NCBI GenBank assembly: GCA_903912795.1
Contig: CAIWIS010000901.1
Location: 1 to 12,463, forward strand
Direction of reading: 5' to 3'
Origin: an uncultured Bacteroidales bacterium
GTDB taxonomy: Bacteria > Bacteroidota > Bacteroidia > Bacteroidales > Paludibacteraceae
Length of the DNA: 12,463 nt
Positions 1 through 7,140 of this stretch are shown in pieces; position 1 is the stretch's first letter; every line of letters begins with the position of its first letter. The notes beneath the pieces were generated by a model, which ran no database searches, was not told the DNA's origin, and worked only from the letters and a program-made list of their open reading frames with translations. Made by a program: the position numbers and the translations under genes.

Positions 1-37
1 GAGCCAATAACAACAATGAATACTAAATGCAATTATT

Positions 38-1258
38 CTAGGATAATCTTTTCATAGCCTCAATAGTGGCTTCGCGACTACCAAATGCAGAGAAGCGCAC
101 AAAACCTTCACCGCTTAGTCCAAATCCTGCACCGGGTGTGGTAACAATATTTTTTTCTTTCAATAAATAATCAAAATATTCCCAACTTCCCATACCTTCG
201 GGTGCTTTTGCCCATACATAAGGTGCATTTTTTCCTCCATAAATGGTGTAACCAGCTTTTTCCAAGCCTTCGCGGATAATGCGTGCATTTTCGGTATAAA
301 ATTCAATCAACGCTTTAACTTGTTTTTTACCTTCGGGGCTGAAAGTAGCTTCGGCAGCACGTTGTACCACGTACGAAGTTCCGTTGAATTTGGTGCTGTG
401 ACGGCGATTCCACAATTTATTTAACGCTACTTTTTCACCATTTTCGGCAAAAGCCATCACTGCCTTTGGCACAACGGTGTATCCACAGCGTGTACCTGTA
501 AATCCAGCAGTTTTGGAGAAACTACGGAATTCGAGCGCCACTTCGGTTGCACCTTCAATTTCGTAAATGCTGTGAGGTACGTTTTCTTCCGTAATAAAAG
601 CTTCGTAAGCGGCATCAAAAAATATAATTGCGTTGTTTGCTTTTGCATAATCCACCCAAACTTTCAACTGAGCATGTGTTAGCGTAGTTCCGGTAGGATT
701 ATTTGGGTAACAAAGATAAATCAAATCCACTTTTTCGGTAGGCAATTGTGGTACAAAGTTATTAGCCACATTGCAAGGCAGATACACCAAATTGCTCCAT
801 ACATTTTGTTCGTTTGGTTCACCTGCACGGCCACCCATAGCGTTGGTATCCACATACACGGGGTAACTTGGGTCGGTTATAGCCACACGATTGTTTACAC
901 TGAAAATATCACCAATATTGCCGGTATCGCTTTTTGCTCCATCACTTACAAAAATCTCATCTGCTTCAATTGACAAACCTTTTGCAGCAAAATCATTAGC
1001 CACAATCGCATCGCGCAAAAACGCATAACCTTGTTCAGGACCGTAACCACGAAAAGTATCGGCATGTCGTTGTTCTTCAGCTGCTTTAATCATAGCATCC
1101 ACCGATGCATCGGGTAAAGGAAGACTAACATCGCCAATTCCCATACGGATTATAGGAGCATCTGGATTTGCTTCTTTGTGTTGATTTACGCGTTTAGCAA
1201 TTTCCGAAAACAAGTATGTTGCCGGTATTTTAATAAAATTGTCGTTAATTTGTGCCAT
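38..1258 (-). CDS. dapL: LL-diaminopimelate aminotransferase (DapL)
   Basis: This cytoplasmic PLP enzyme transfers an amino group from glutamate to tetrahydrodipicolinate, giving LL-diaminopimelate in one step. It thereby replaces the succinylase or acetylase branches of lysine synthesis. The protein has 406 residues, close to the family length of about 410. Visible class I/II aminotransferase marks are GDVSLPLP near residue 42, NNPTG at 186-190, the PLP-contacting FFDAAYEAF (Asp215, Tyr218), the Schiff-base lysine Lys249 in SFSKTAGFTGTRCGY, and a substrate-carboxylate arginine in GFVRFSAFG (Arg388). The start codon at 1258 gives a normal MAQINDNF N-terminus. It lies 95 bases downstream of dapF on the same strand, and dapF acts on its product, so the two probably form one operon. 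The gene is complete and shows nothing unusual. Confidence 0.96.
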   Translation of the reverse strand: MAQINDNFIKIPATYLFSEIAKRVNQHKEANPDAPIIRMGIGDVSLPLPDASVDAMIKAAEEQRHADTFRGYGPEQGYAFLRDAIVANDFAAKGLSIEADEIFVSDGAKSDTGNIGDIFSVNNRVAITDPSYPVYVDTNAMGGRAGEPNEQNVWSNLVYLPCNVANNFVPQLPTEKVDLIYLCYPNNPTGTTLTHAQLKVWVDYAKANNAIIFFDAAYEAFITEENVPHSIYEIEGATEVALEFRSFSKTAGFTGTRCGYTVVPKAVMAFAENGEKVALNKLWNRRHSTKFNGTSYVVQRAAEATFSPEGKKQVKALIEFYTENARIIREGLEKAGYTIYGGKNAPYVWAKAPEGMGSWEYFDYLLKEKNIVTTPGAGFGLSGEGFVRFSAFGSREATIEAMKRLS

Positions 1259-1280
1259 TCTATTTAGTTTATATAGTTGC

Positions 1281-1350
1281 CTCTAACCCCTAAAGGGGAA
1301 TAAGAGTAGTTAGTATTCGTTTTCTTAAAGCCCCTTTATGGGTTTGGGGC
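1281..1350. repeat. Inverted-repeat element between dapF and dapL
   Basis: Two imperfect inverted arms, 1281-1306 (CTCTAACCCC-TAAAGGGG) and 1324-1350 (CTTAAAGCCCCTTTATGGGT), fill most of the dapF-dapL gap. Each arm is itself a small CCCC/GGGG palindrome. The right arm matches the right arm of the larger element at 5799-5909 (CTTAAAGCCCC, then the GGGTTTGGGG block), so this is a dispersed intergenic repeat family. Being inside an operon, it could form an RNA hairpin that modulates dapL expression or mRNA decay; that role is inference. Confidence 0.75.
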
Positions 1351-1353
1351 AGA

Positions 1354-2187
1354 TTAAATTTCTCCTTCAAAAACCGTTGTAGCTCCACCAGTGAGATAAA
1401 CATGGTTGTCAGCTTCTTTCCATTCGATAGTGAGCTCGCCGCCAAGCAGTTCCACTTTAGTTTTACGCTCGTTCATTCCATTCAAAACACCTGCCACAAC
1501 AGCTGCGCAAGCACCTGTTCCACAAGCCATTGTTTCGCCTGAGCCGCGTTCCCAAACACGCATTTTAACATGCGATTTGTTAACTACTTCAATAAATTCG
1601 GTATTGGTACGGCGAGGAAAAGCTGCTACATTTTCGACCACAGGTCCAATCTTAGGTAAATCGAGTTGATGAATTCCTGTTGTAAATATCACAGCATGTG
1701 GATTTCCCATCGAAACAGCTGTAATATTATAAGTCAATTCATCATTATATTTCAATTCTTTATTAACAACCTGAGCTTCGTCGAAAATAGTTGGAATGCT
1801 TAAACCATTCAAAATTGGCACGCCCATATCCACCGTTACTTTTTCCACTTTATTATCTGCTCCAACAAAAAGTTCCAACACTTTTACTCCCGCCAAGGTT
1901 TCGAGTGTAACTGAAGTTTTGGTAGTCAACCCTTTATCATATACAAACTTACCAATGCAACGCGAAGCATTTCCGCACATTTCCGATTCCGAACCATCGG
2001 CATTGAACATACGCATACGGAAATCGCAAGTTTCCGAAGGCATAATCATTACCAATCCATCAGATCCAATTCCTTTGTGGCGATCGCTATATTTAATAGC
2101 AAATTCCATCGGATTTTCAATAGTTTCAGTAAAACCGTTCACGTAGATATAATCGTTACCGGCACCGTGCATTTTTGTAAATTTCAT
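1354..2187 (-). CDS. dapF: Diaminopimelate epimerase (DapF)
   Basis: This cofactor-independent cytoplasmic racemase converts LL-diaminopimelate to meso-diaminopimelate, the direct precursor of lysine and of the peptidoglycan cross-linking residue. At 277 residues it has normal family length. Both catalytic cysteines are present: Cys71 in the SEMCGNASRC motif and Cys222 in ETMACGTGACA. The N-terminal FTKMHGAGNDYIYV motif and the GNPHAV motif (161-166) are also intact. The start at 2187 gives the standard MKFTKMHGAGND beginning. It is the first gene of a dapF-dapL unit. A TAnnTTTG box on the minus strand (2299-2306) would drive it, leaving a leader of about 100 bases. Confidence 0.97.
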   Translation of the reverse strand: MKFTKMHGAGNDYIYVNGFTETIENPMEFAIKYSDRHKGIGSDGLVMIMPSETCDFRMRMFNADGSESEMCGNASRCIGKFVYDKGLTTKTSVTLETLAGVKVLELFVGADNKVEKVTVDMGVPILNGLSIPTIFDEAQVVNKELKYNDELTYNITAVSMGNPHAVIFTTGIHQLDLPKIGPVVENVAAFPRRTNTEFIEVVNKSHVKMRVWERGSGETMACGTGACAAVVAGVLNGMNERKTKVELLGGELTIEWKEADNHVYLTGGATTVFEGEI

Positions 2188-2219
2188 ACGATAATAATTG
2201 ATTTTTTAAATGTCGTATG

Positions 2220-2249
2220 GAACTCGCACATAAACAAGCCTATGTGTTC
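2220..2249 (-). other. Hairpin in the dapF leader
   Basis: CACATA (2227-2232) pairs with TATGTG (2241-2246) around an 8-base loop. GAA (2220-2222) and TTC (2247-2249) extend the stem past a 4-base bulge. It lies in the predicted 5' leader of dapF, about 33 bases before the start codon. It is far too small for a lysine riboswitch, and I see no T-box features. It may be a minor structural element or chance. Confidence 0.3.
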
Positions 2250-2298
2250 AAAGGTTTTTTGTTGTGCTCGTTTCATTTCTTCAGTTTTTAAAAGTGTG

Positions 2299-2327
2299 CA
2301 AAATTAATCATATTTTTCTGAACCAAA
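2299..2327 (-). promoter_or_regulatory. Predicted dapF-dapL promoter
   Basis: On the minus strand, TAATTTTG (2299-2306) fits the Bacteroidota -7 consensus TAnnTTTG. TTTG (2324-2327) lies 17 bases upstream of it and fits the -33 element. Transcription would start near 2292, giving a leader of roughly 105 bases before dapF. This rests on pattern matching only. Confidence 0.5.
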
Positions 2328-2531
2328 TCATAATTCAACGCCAATATGGCATTAAAGCTATTCAAATCTTTAGATTGTAAGCATTTTATAGTTTATATTT
2401 ATGATTTAAAAGAACATTCATTGTTTTAACTTTAAAATATCAGTTAAATAGGTAGTGTTTGAAGTTTGTATTGCTATTTAAGTTATATTGCAAACGATTG
2501 CAGTAATACTTGCAACTTTTTAGCTATTAAG

Positions 2532-2564
2532 TTGTTGTATATATATTGCAAATACATATTTTTG
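2532..2564 (+). promoter_or_regulatory. Predicted promoter of the T9SS protein gene
   Basis: TATTTTTG (2557-2564) matches the Bacteroidota -7 box TAnnTTTG. TTG triplets at 2532-2534 and 2535-2537 sit at the right distance for a -33 element. Transcription would start near 2571, about 55 bases before the preferred start codon. The rest of the 2188-2618 gap is AT-rich and has no gene that I can see. Confidence 0.5.
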
Positions 2565-2627
2565 CAATTCGAAATTATGATTTTATGATTCAAAACGTTT
2601 ATATAACCCTTTAAAATTATGTTTGTT

Positions 2628-5474
2628 ATGAAAAAAATTACTTTACTTATTTGTACTTTTACTGTTTATTGTTTGGTTCTATTTAATCCTATTGAAGTTA
2701 GAGCAAACTTTATTCCTGGCGATTTCAATAGTTGGACTCAAAATACGCCATACTCCACAACGAATATGCCTAATGGGTTTAAGAAATATACGGCTCAAAC
2801 AAGCAACGATGCAGCATTTAAGATGCTACGCTATAGTGATAATTGGAATGATGGCTGGGGCTCTGGCTATTGGATTAACAGTTGGAATACTGTTTGGAGT
2901 TTAAATCATGTTACGGGTGGATTAAGCAATGCCTTAGTGAAGAATTTTGGAACAAGTCAATATATGACAGTTATTACATCTAATTCTTTAGGTGCTGCTA
3001 CCTCAAAATTCGGTTTTTTAAAAACATCTGCTACACCAATTAATATTTCATCTGTTTCAGGAGGTACAACTAACGTAAACACTAATGCTAGTGTATCTAT
3101 AAATATAACTTTGAGTGGCAGTAAAAGTGCTGAAGAATATGTTCTTGTAAGATATACAACCAATAGCTGGAGCTCATCTAGCTTTGTTATTGCAACGGGA
3201 AGTGGAACAAGTTATTCAGCAACAATTCCTGGACAAGCAGCAAGTACTACAGTTAATTGGTATGCAATGACTTCAACTGTTGCAAGTCCTTCAACTGACA
3301 CTGATTATTTAACGCTATCAGTAATGAATAATAGCGGTACTAATTACAATTATTTTACAGGAGAATCAGCAGCCTCTGATTATTTCCGTTCAAAAGCAAC
3401 TGGTAACTGGAACACATCTGCAAGTTGGGAATCATCTGCCAATGGTAGTTCCAATTGGGTGGCTGCCACTTTAGTTCCCAGCAGCTCTGCTTCGGGCATA
3501 ACAATCTTGAATGGACATAATATCACTCTCGATGCCAATATTTCTATTTCGGGATTAACTATCAATTCAGGTGCAACTTTTACCGCAAGCGATGCCTCAC
3601 CCCGCACATTAACAATTACCAAATCAGCTTCTGGTTCGTCAACTACACTTGCAAACAGTGGTACATGGGCAAATGGCTCTGGAGGTTCAACTTTAGTATT
3701 TACAGGTGCTCCAAGTAGTGGTGACGCTGTTCATGCAATTACCGGAACAATAGCATTTCAGAATCTAACCGTGAATAAAACAGGTGGCTCATCTAACGTT
3801 GGAGCTTCATTTGGTGCTGGAACTTCATTGACTGGTACTTTAGAAATTGGAACTGGTGGTTTTATTTCAACAAACCCACCTATAGGTTTTTATGGTACAG
3901 GAGCAATTTTGAAATTCAACCAAGGAGCTTTAGCAACTTATGATGTAAATTCGGGAGATAAGACTTGGTCGACTACCGAAGTTCCTCAAAACATAACAGT
4001 AACATCGGGGAAAGTTAAAGTAAATGAAAACAGAACAGCTACAGGCAATTTGATTATTTCAGTTGATGGAACATTAGAATTGGCTGCTGCAAAACAACTC
4101 TCAATCAATAGCACACTTACCAACAATGGCACTTTAACTTTAAAATCAGCCGATGGAGTTGGTACAGCCACAATTATTACGTTGGGAACAGTTGATGGTT
4201 CGGGCACAACTAATGTAGAACAATTTGTTTCGAGTACCGCAACTGGAGCTACTGGTCGTAACTGGTATATATCTAGTCCACTATCGGCTGCTACAAGTAG
4301 CACCATAACAAATGCTACAGGAAATAATTTAGTATATTGGAATGGAACAACATGGACGGCTGCCCCAACTGAAATGGCTGTAATGAAAGGATATATAGCT
4401 GTTTCACCTGCTGGAAATAGAACAATTCAATTTACAGGTGGCAATTTAAACACAGGTAATCAATCACTTACAGACCTTCCATCTGGATTTAATTTGGTTG
4501 GAAATCCTTATGCTTCTTATGTTGATTTTGCCCAAGCTACTAAAACAGGTGTTACAAATTCAATTTGGTATCGCAGCAAAAGCAGTGGTTCTTACGTTTT
4601 TCAAACTTATAATGTACCAGCAAATGTAGGTGCTAATGATGGAACTGCTATTATACCACCTATGCAAAGTTTTTGGATTAAAACAACAAGTGGAACAAAC
4701 ACATTCGGTTTTACAAACACCATGCGTTCCCATCAAGATCAGTCAGTTGCGACAAATCGCTTAAAAGCACCGGCTGTAAATACTCAAAAATTAGCTCGTT
4801 TAGAAATAGCTAATGGAGCCGACAAGGATGAAACAGTGGTTTACTTCAACGAAAATGCTTTAAACACATTTGACGATTTCGATTCGCAAAAAATGTTTAA
4901 CGAAACAGCTGGAGCTCCTGAGCTTTACACGCTTACTGACAATAAGAACTTAGTTATCAATGGCTTTAACGCTGTGCAATTAAATACCGAAATTCCGCTA
5001 GGTTTCCGTACCGGAATTGCAAATAATACTGAAAGTTATACACTTAAAGCTTCGCAACTGCAAAACTTTGGCACCGAAACTGAACTTGTTTTAATTGACA
5101 AAGACAACAACAATAGCGAAACGCTTATGAACGAAGGTTCGGAATATACATTTACATCAGGAGTTGTAAATACTACTAACCGTTTTAGTTTGGTATTTAA
5201 AGCGAAAGGAACTACAACTGGCAAATGCTGTTTTAATACTTTCGAGAACAAAGTTAGCATTCAGAAAAACGACAATAATCAATTGGTGGTAAATTGCGAC
5301 AATGAAGCCTTGAAAAATGCAAGTATTAGCATTTTTAACACTGCTGGTCAGAAACTTACAGAACAAAAACTCAACAACTCGGCCACCACTATTAATATCG
5401 CATTTAAAGCGGGCGTTTATTTGGTGAAATTACAATCGGAAGGCAAAACTTATCATGTAAAAATAACTATTTAA
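2628..5474 (+). CDS. Large secreted protein with T9SS C-terminal sorting domain
   Basis: The predicted product is about 948 residues, exported by Sec and then across the outer membrane by type IX secretion. The Met at 2628 is preferred over the in-frame Met at 2619 because it begins a textbook signal peptide (MKKITLLICTFTVYCLVLF, cleavage near VRA/NF). The mature N-terminus has PGDFNSW and tryptophan-rich beta segments resembling carbohydrate-binding modules. Residues about 135-240 look like an Fn3/CBM-like fold (YVLVRYTTNSW, then TVNWYAMTS). Residues about 251-520 are Ser/Thr/Gly-rich, with a GNWNTSASWE and NGHNITLDA pattern typical of Bacteroidota beta-helix-like surface proteins. At about 542-705 is the WYISSPL and NLVGNPYAS module. 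The last 80 residues form a type A sorting domain (SISIFNTAGQKL, then FKAGVYLVKL). No catalytic motif was recognised, so an adhesive or polymer-binding role is inference. Confidence 0.9.
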   Translation: MKKITLLICTFTVYCLVLFNPIEVRANFIPGDFNSWTQNTPYSTTNMPNGFKKYTAQTSNDAAFKMLRYSDNWNDGWGSGYWINSWNTVWSLNHVTGGLSNALVKNFGTSQYMTVITSNSLGAATSKFGFLKTSATPINISSVSGGTTNVNTNASVSINITLSGSKSAEEYVLVRYTTNSWSSSSFVIATGSGTSYSATIPGQAASTTVNWYAMTSTVASPSTDTDYLTLSVMNNSGTNYNYFTGESAASDYFRSKATGNWNTSASWESSANGSSNWVAATLVPSSSASGITILNGHNITLDANISISGLTINSGATFTASDASPRTLTITKSASGSSTTLANSGTWANGSGGSTLVFTGAPSSGDAVHAITGTIAFQNLTVNKTGGSSNVGASFGAGTSLTGTLEIGTGGFISTNPPIGFYGTGAILKFNQGALATYDVNSGDKTWSTTEVPQNITVTSGKVKVNENRTATGNLIISVDGTLELAAAKQLSINSTLTNNGTLTLKSADGVGTATIITLGTVDGSGTTNVEQFVSSTATGATGRNWYISSPLSAATSSTITNATGNNLVYWNGTTWTAAPTEMAVMKGYIAVSPAGNRTIQFTGGNLNTGNQSLTDLPSGFNLVGNPYASYVDFAQATKTGVTNSIWYRSKSSGSYVFQTYNVPANVGANDGTAIIPPMQSFWIKTTSGTNTFGFTNTMRSHQDQSVATNRLKAPAVNTQKLARLEIANGADKDETVVYFNENALNTFDDFDSQKMFNETAGAPELYTLTDNKNLVINGFNAVQLNTEIPLGFRTGIANNTESYTLKASQLQNFGTETELVLIDKDNNNSETLMNEGSEYTFTSGVVNTTNRFSLVFKAKGTTTGKCCFNTFENKVSIQKNDNNQLVVNCDNEALKNASISIFNTAGQKLTEQKLNNSATTINIAFKAGVYLVKLQSEGKTYHVKITI

Positions 5475-5505
5475 TTAATAAACAGCAATTTAATAATTAA
5501 TACCT

Positions 5506-5682
5506 ATGAAAGAATCAGCCAATAACAAAAAAAGATTGTATGTATCGCCAGTTTTCAATAAAATTGAAATTGACAAAGACATTTCATTACAATTAGCTTC
5601 GAGTCCGCCAGCAGGACCTTCCGAAACATACAATTCAAAAAACAACGAACTGGCAAATCCATTTAAAATCAATATGGTTTAA
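5506..5682 (+). CDS. Small peptide, candidate RiPP-type precursor (58 aa)
   Basis: This is a complete 58-codon frame (ATG 5506, TAA 5680) that short-gene cut-offs can miss. It begins 31 bases after the T9SS gene and is closed by a strong terminator 3 bases downstream. The N-terminal half is basic then amphipathic (KKRLYVSPVFNKIEIDKDI). The C-terminal half is polar and Pro/Gly/Ser-rich (SLQLASSPPAGPSETYNSKN) and ends NPFKINMV. It has no signal peptide and no cysteines. The YVSP start followed by an I-x-I-D stretch and SPPAGPSE resembles, from memory, families of uncharacterised short Bacteroidota peptides. A PqqD-like protein, a kinase and a peptidase-exporter fusion lie immediately downstream, so it is a reasonable leader-core precursor. 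Alternatively it could be a small accessory protein of the T9SS gene. Being a gene is likely; the precursor role is inferred. Confidence 0.72.
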   Translation: MKESANNKKRLYVSPVFNKIEIDKDISLQLASSPPAGPSETYNSKNNELANPFKINMV

Positions 5683-5685
5683 CAT

Positions 5686-5720
5686 AAAAAAATCCTCGAA
5701 TTTCGGGGATTTTTTGTTTT
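5686..5720 (+). terminator. Intrinsic terminator after the small peptide gene
   Basis: A run of A (5686-5691), ATCC and TCGA (5692-5699) pairs with TCGG, GGAT and TTTTT (5703-5715) around an ATT loop. The stem is about 13-14 bp including one T-G wobble and is followed by GTTTT. It separates the T9SS-protein/small-peptide unit from the PqqD-kinase-exporter unit. Confidence 0.85.
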
Positions 5721-5746
5721 AAGGTTATTTTTTCGGATTTTATGCT

Positions 5747-5754
5747 TATTTTTG
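5747..5754 (+). promoter_or_regulatory. Predicted promoter of the PqqD-kinase-exporter operon
   Basis: TATTTTTG (5747-5754) fits the Bacteroidota -7 box TAnnTTTG and lies shortly after the terminator. No good -33 TTTG is seen at the right spacing, so the call is moderate. It would give a leader of about 225 bases that includes the long inverted repeat. I found no comparable box between 5910 and 5985. Confidence 0.4.
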
Positions 5755-5798
5755 TACACTAACAACAGAATAGAGATTATACAAGTTAGAATAATATT

Positions 5799-5909
5799 GA
5801 CCCCCAAACCCCCGAATGGGGGCTTAAGAGTCCAATTATTGAAATATCTGATATAATTTGAAAATTCATAAACTGCGTCTTAAAGCCCCCATTCGGGGGT
5901 TTGGGGGTC
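5799..5909. repeat. Long inverted repeat upstream of the PqqD-like gene
   Basis: The arms 5799-5825 and 5883-5909 are perfect reverse complements over 27 bases (GACCCCCAAACCCCCGAATG and onward). The pairing continues with a one-base slip through the TTAAGA bases. The loop is about 57 AT-rich bases. Each arm also contains its own CCCCC/GGGGG palindrome. The right arm is related to the element between dapF and dapL (1281-1350), so this is a dispersed intergenic element of the BIME/REP kind. If transcribed, it would form a very stable hairpin in the operon leader. Confidence 0.85.
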
Positions 5910-5985
5910 GGAAATTAAATTAATAAAGCTGGTTCTAAAACAATAGAAAAATCAACTTATATAAACAGAAAAAATACGTATAAAA

Positions 5986-6270
5986 ATGGATATCCAAACT
6001 CTCAGTCAAATTAAATCAAAATTTGTTGCCCGCCAAGTTGCCGACGAATTAGTTATAGTACCACTTAGTGGAAATGTGGCTCAAATGAACGAACTTTTCA
6101 CACTCAACGAAACAGGTAAATTTATTTGGGAAAATGCTACTGCAAACAATACAAATGCTTCATTGGCTCAACTTATGATAGAGACCTTTGAGATTGACGA
6201 ATCCACCGCCACCAGCGATATTGAAATATTTTTGAAACAAATGGATATTTTGACAAAATATAATAGCTAA
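5986..6270 (+). CDS. PqqD-like protein (RiPP recognition element fold)
   Basis: This is a 94-residue cytoplasmic protein matching the PqqD family in size and pattern. It starts with a beta-rich part (KFVARQVADELVIVPLSG), then has the hallmark FTLNETGKFIWEN segment around residues 38-50. It ends in two helices (LAQLMIETFEID, and IEIFLKQMDILTKYN). PqqD and related domains bind the leader of ribosomal peptides and present it to modifying enzymes. PqqD-like proteins beside HPrK-like kinases are a recurrent pairing, annotated as HPr-rel-A-type peptide chaperones. It begins the operon, and the next gene starts 6 bases after its stop. There is no Shine-Dalgarno, only an A-rich upstream stretch. The fold assignment is strong; the client peptide is unknown and the peptide at 5506 is the local candidate. 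Confidence 0.85.
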   Translation: MDIQTLSQIKSKFVARQVADELVIVPLSGNVAQMNELFTLNETGKFIWENATANNTNASLAQLMIETFEIDESTATSDIEIFLKQMDILTKYNS

Positions 6271-6276
6271 AAAGAA

Positions 6277-7140
6277 ATGAATCAGTTTGGTTTTGAATTT
6301 AATATTTCAATTGCTGAAATAATTCTCCATGTTTTTTCGAAAAATACCATTGAATTAGAGGCTGGTTATATTCCATTTTTAGCTGATAATGAACCAAAAG
6401 CAGATATTCAGGTTGAATGTTTTAAAGGTTTGCCTACTAGCAATCTCGAATCGTTGAAATTGCTTTTTGAAGCAAAAAACGACGAACAACGTTTTTATTC
6501 GATATACGAAACTTCGGAAGGTCTTTGTTTTGCAATTTACAATCAGCAAACCAAGGATGAGATTCAACAAATAGCCTATCTCAACAAATCATTTGATTAT
6601 TGGAAAATATACAGCAGAGATGCCATTTCGCTCAAATATCCTATGGGCCCAATTATTATGCATTACCTCACATTGTATACCGATGCTGTACTGATGCATG
6701 CTTCGTGTGCTTACGACGGTAAAATGGGACGTATGTTTAGTGGATTTTCGGGTGCTGGCAAAAGCACTATGTCCATGATTTGGTCCAAAGCGGGTGCACA
6801 AATAGTTAACGATGACCGACTTGTGATACGCAATATAAATGGTAATTTCTATGTTTATAATACACCTATGTATTATGCTGACATCTCGAAAAAAGCACCT
6901 TTAAATGCTATTTATCTTATTAGCCATTCGCCGTTAAACAAAGCTAAAAAATTATCGGGAGCATTAGCTGTTTCAAAAGTAATGGCTTTTTGCATTCAAA
7001 ACAATTTTGATAAAGCATTTATTGACAAACGATTGGAGTTCTTTTATAAACTTAGTCAGGCCACATCAATTTATGATTTAGGATTTGTTCCCGACCAACA
7101 AGTAGTGACTTATATCACTGAAAATGAAAAACAAGGATAA
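6277..7140 (+). CDS. HPr kinase (HprK)-related P-loop kinase
   Basis: This 287-residue protein has a C-terminal half resembling the catalytic domain of HPr serine kinase. It shows MHASCAY near residue 140, the Walker A loop GFSGAGKST at 156-164 (Lys162, Ser163), and an acidic pair in VNDDRLVI (Asp179, Asp180) corresponding to the catalytic aspartate region. The first 130 residues do not look like the HprK N-terminal domain, and no PTS genes are nearby, so classical HPr control is unlikely. Related kinases in some lasso-peptide clusters (paeninodin type) phosphorylate a serine of the precursor. Next to a PqqD-like protein and a peptidase-exporter, a peptide or small-protein kinase is the best inference. 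Its 3' end overlaps the exporter gene by 17 bases, which suggests translational coupling. Confidence 0.8.
   Translation: MNQFGFEFNISIAEIILHVFSKNTIELEAGYIPFLADNEPKADIQVECFKGLPTSNLESLKLLFEAKNDEQRFYSIYETSEGLCFAIYNQQTKDEIQQIAYLNKSFDYWKIYSRDAISLKYPMGPIIMHYLTLYTDAVLMHASCAYDGKMGRMFSGFSGAGKSTMSMIWSKAGAQIVNDDRLVIRNINGNFYVYNTPMYYADISKKAPLNAIYLISHSPLNKAKKLSGALAVSKVMAFCIQNNFDKAFIDKRLEFFYKLSQATSIYDLGFVPDQQVVTYITENEKQG

Noticed and set aside
2188..2300. Possible lysine riboswitch or attenuator ahead of dapF
   Set aside because: The leader is only about 105 bases with one small hairpin; the multi-helix lysine riboswitch does not fit and no terminator-like alternative fold is visible.
3380..4306. Minus-strand open frames inside the T9SS protein gene
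   Set aside because: They are shadows of the long Ser/Thr-rich coding frame and show low-complexity Val/Leu-rich products with no domain.
5490..5672. Minus-strand open frame of 60 codons opposite the small peptide gene
   Set aside because: It lies almost wholly across the plus-strand 58-codon gene, which has better context (spacing to the upstream gene and its own terminator). The minus-strand product has no recognisable features.
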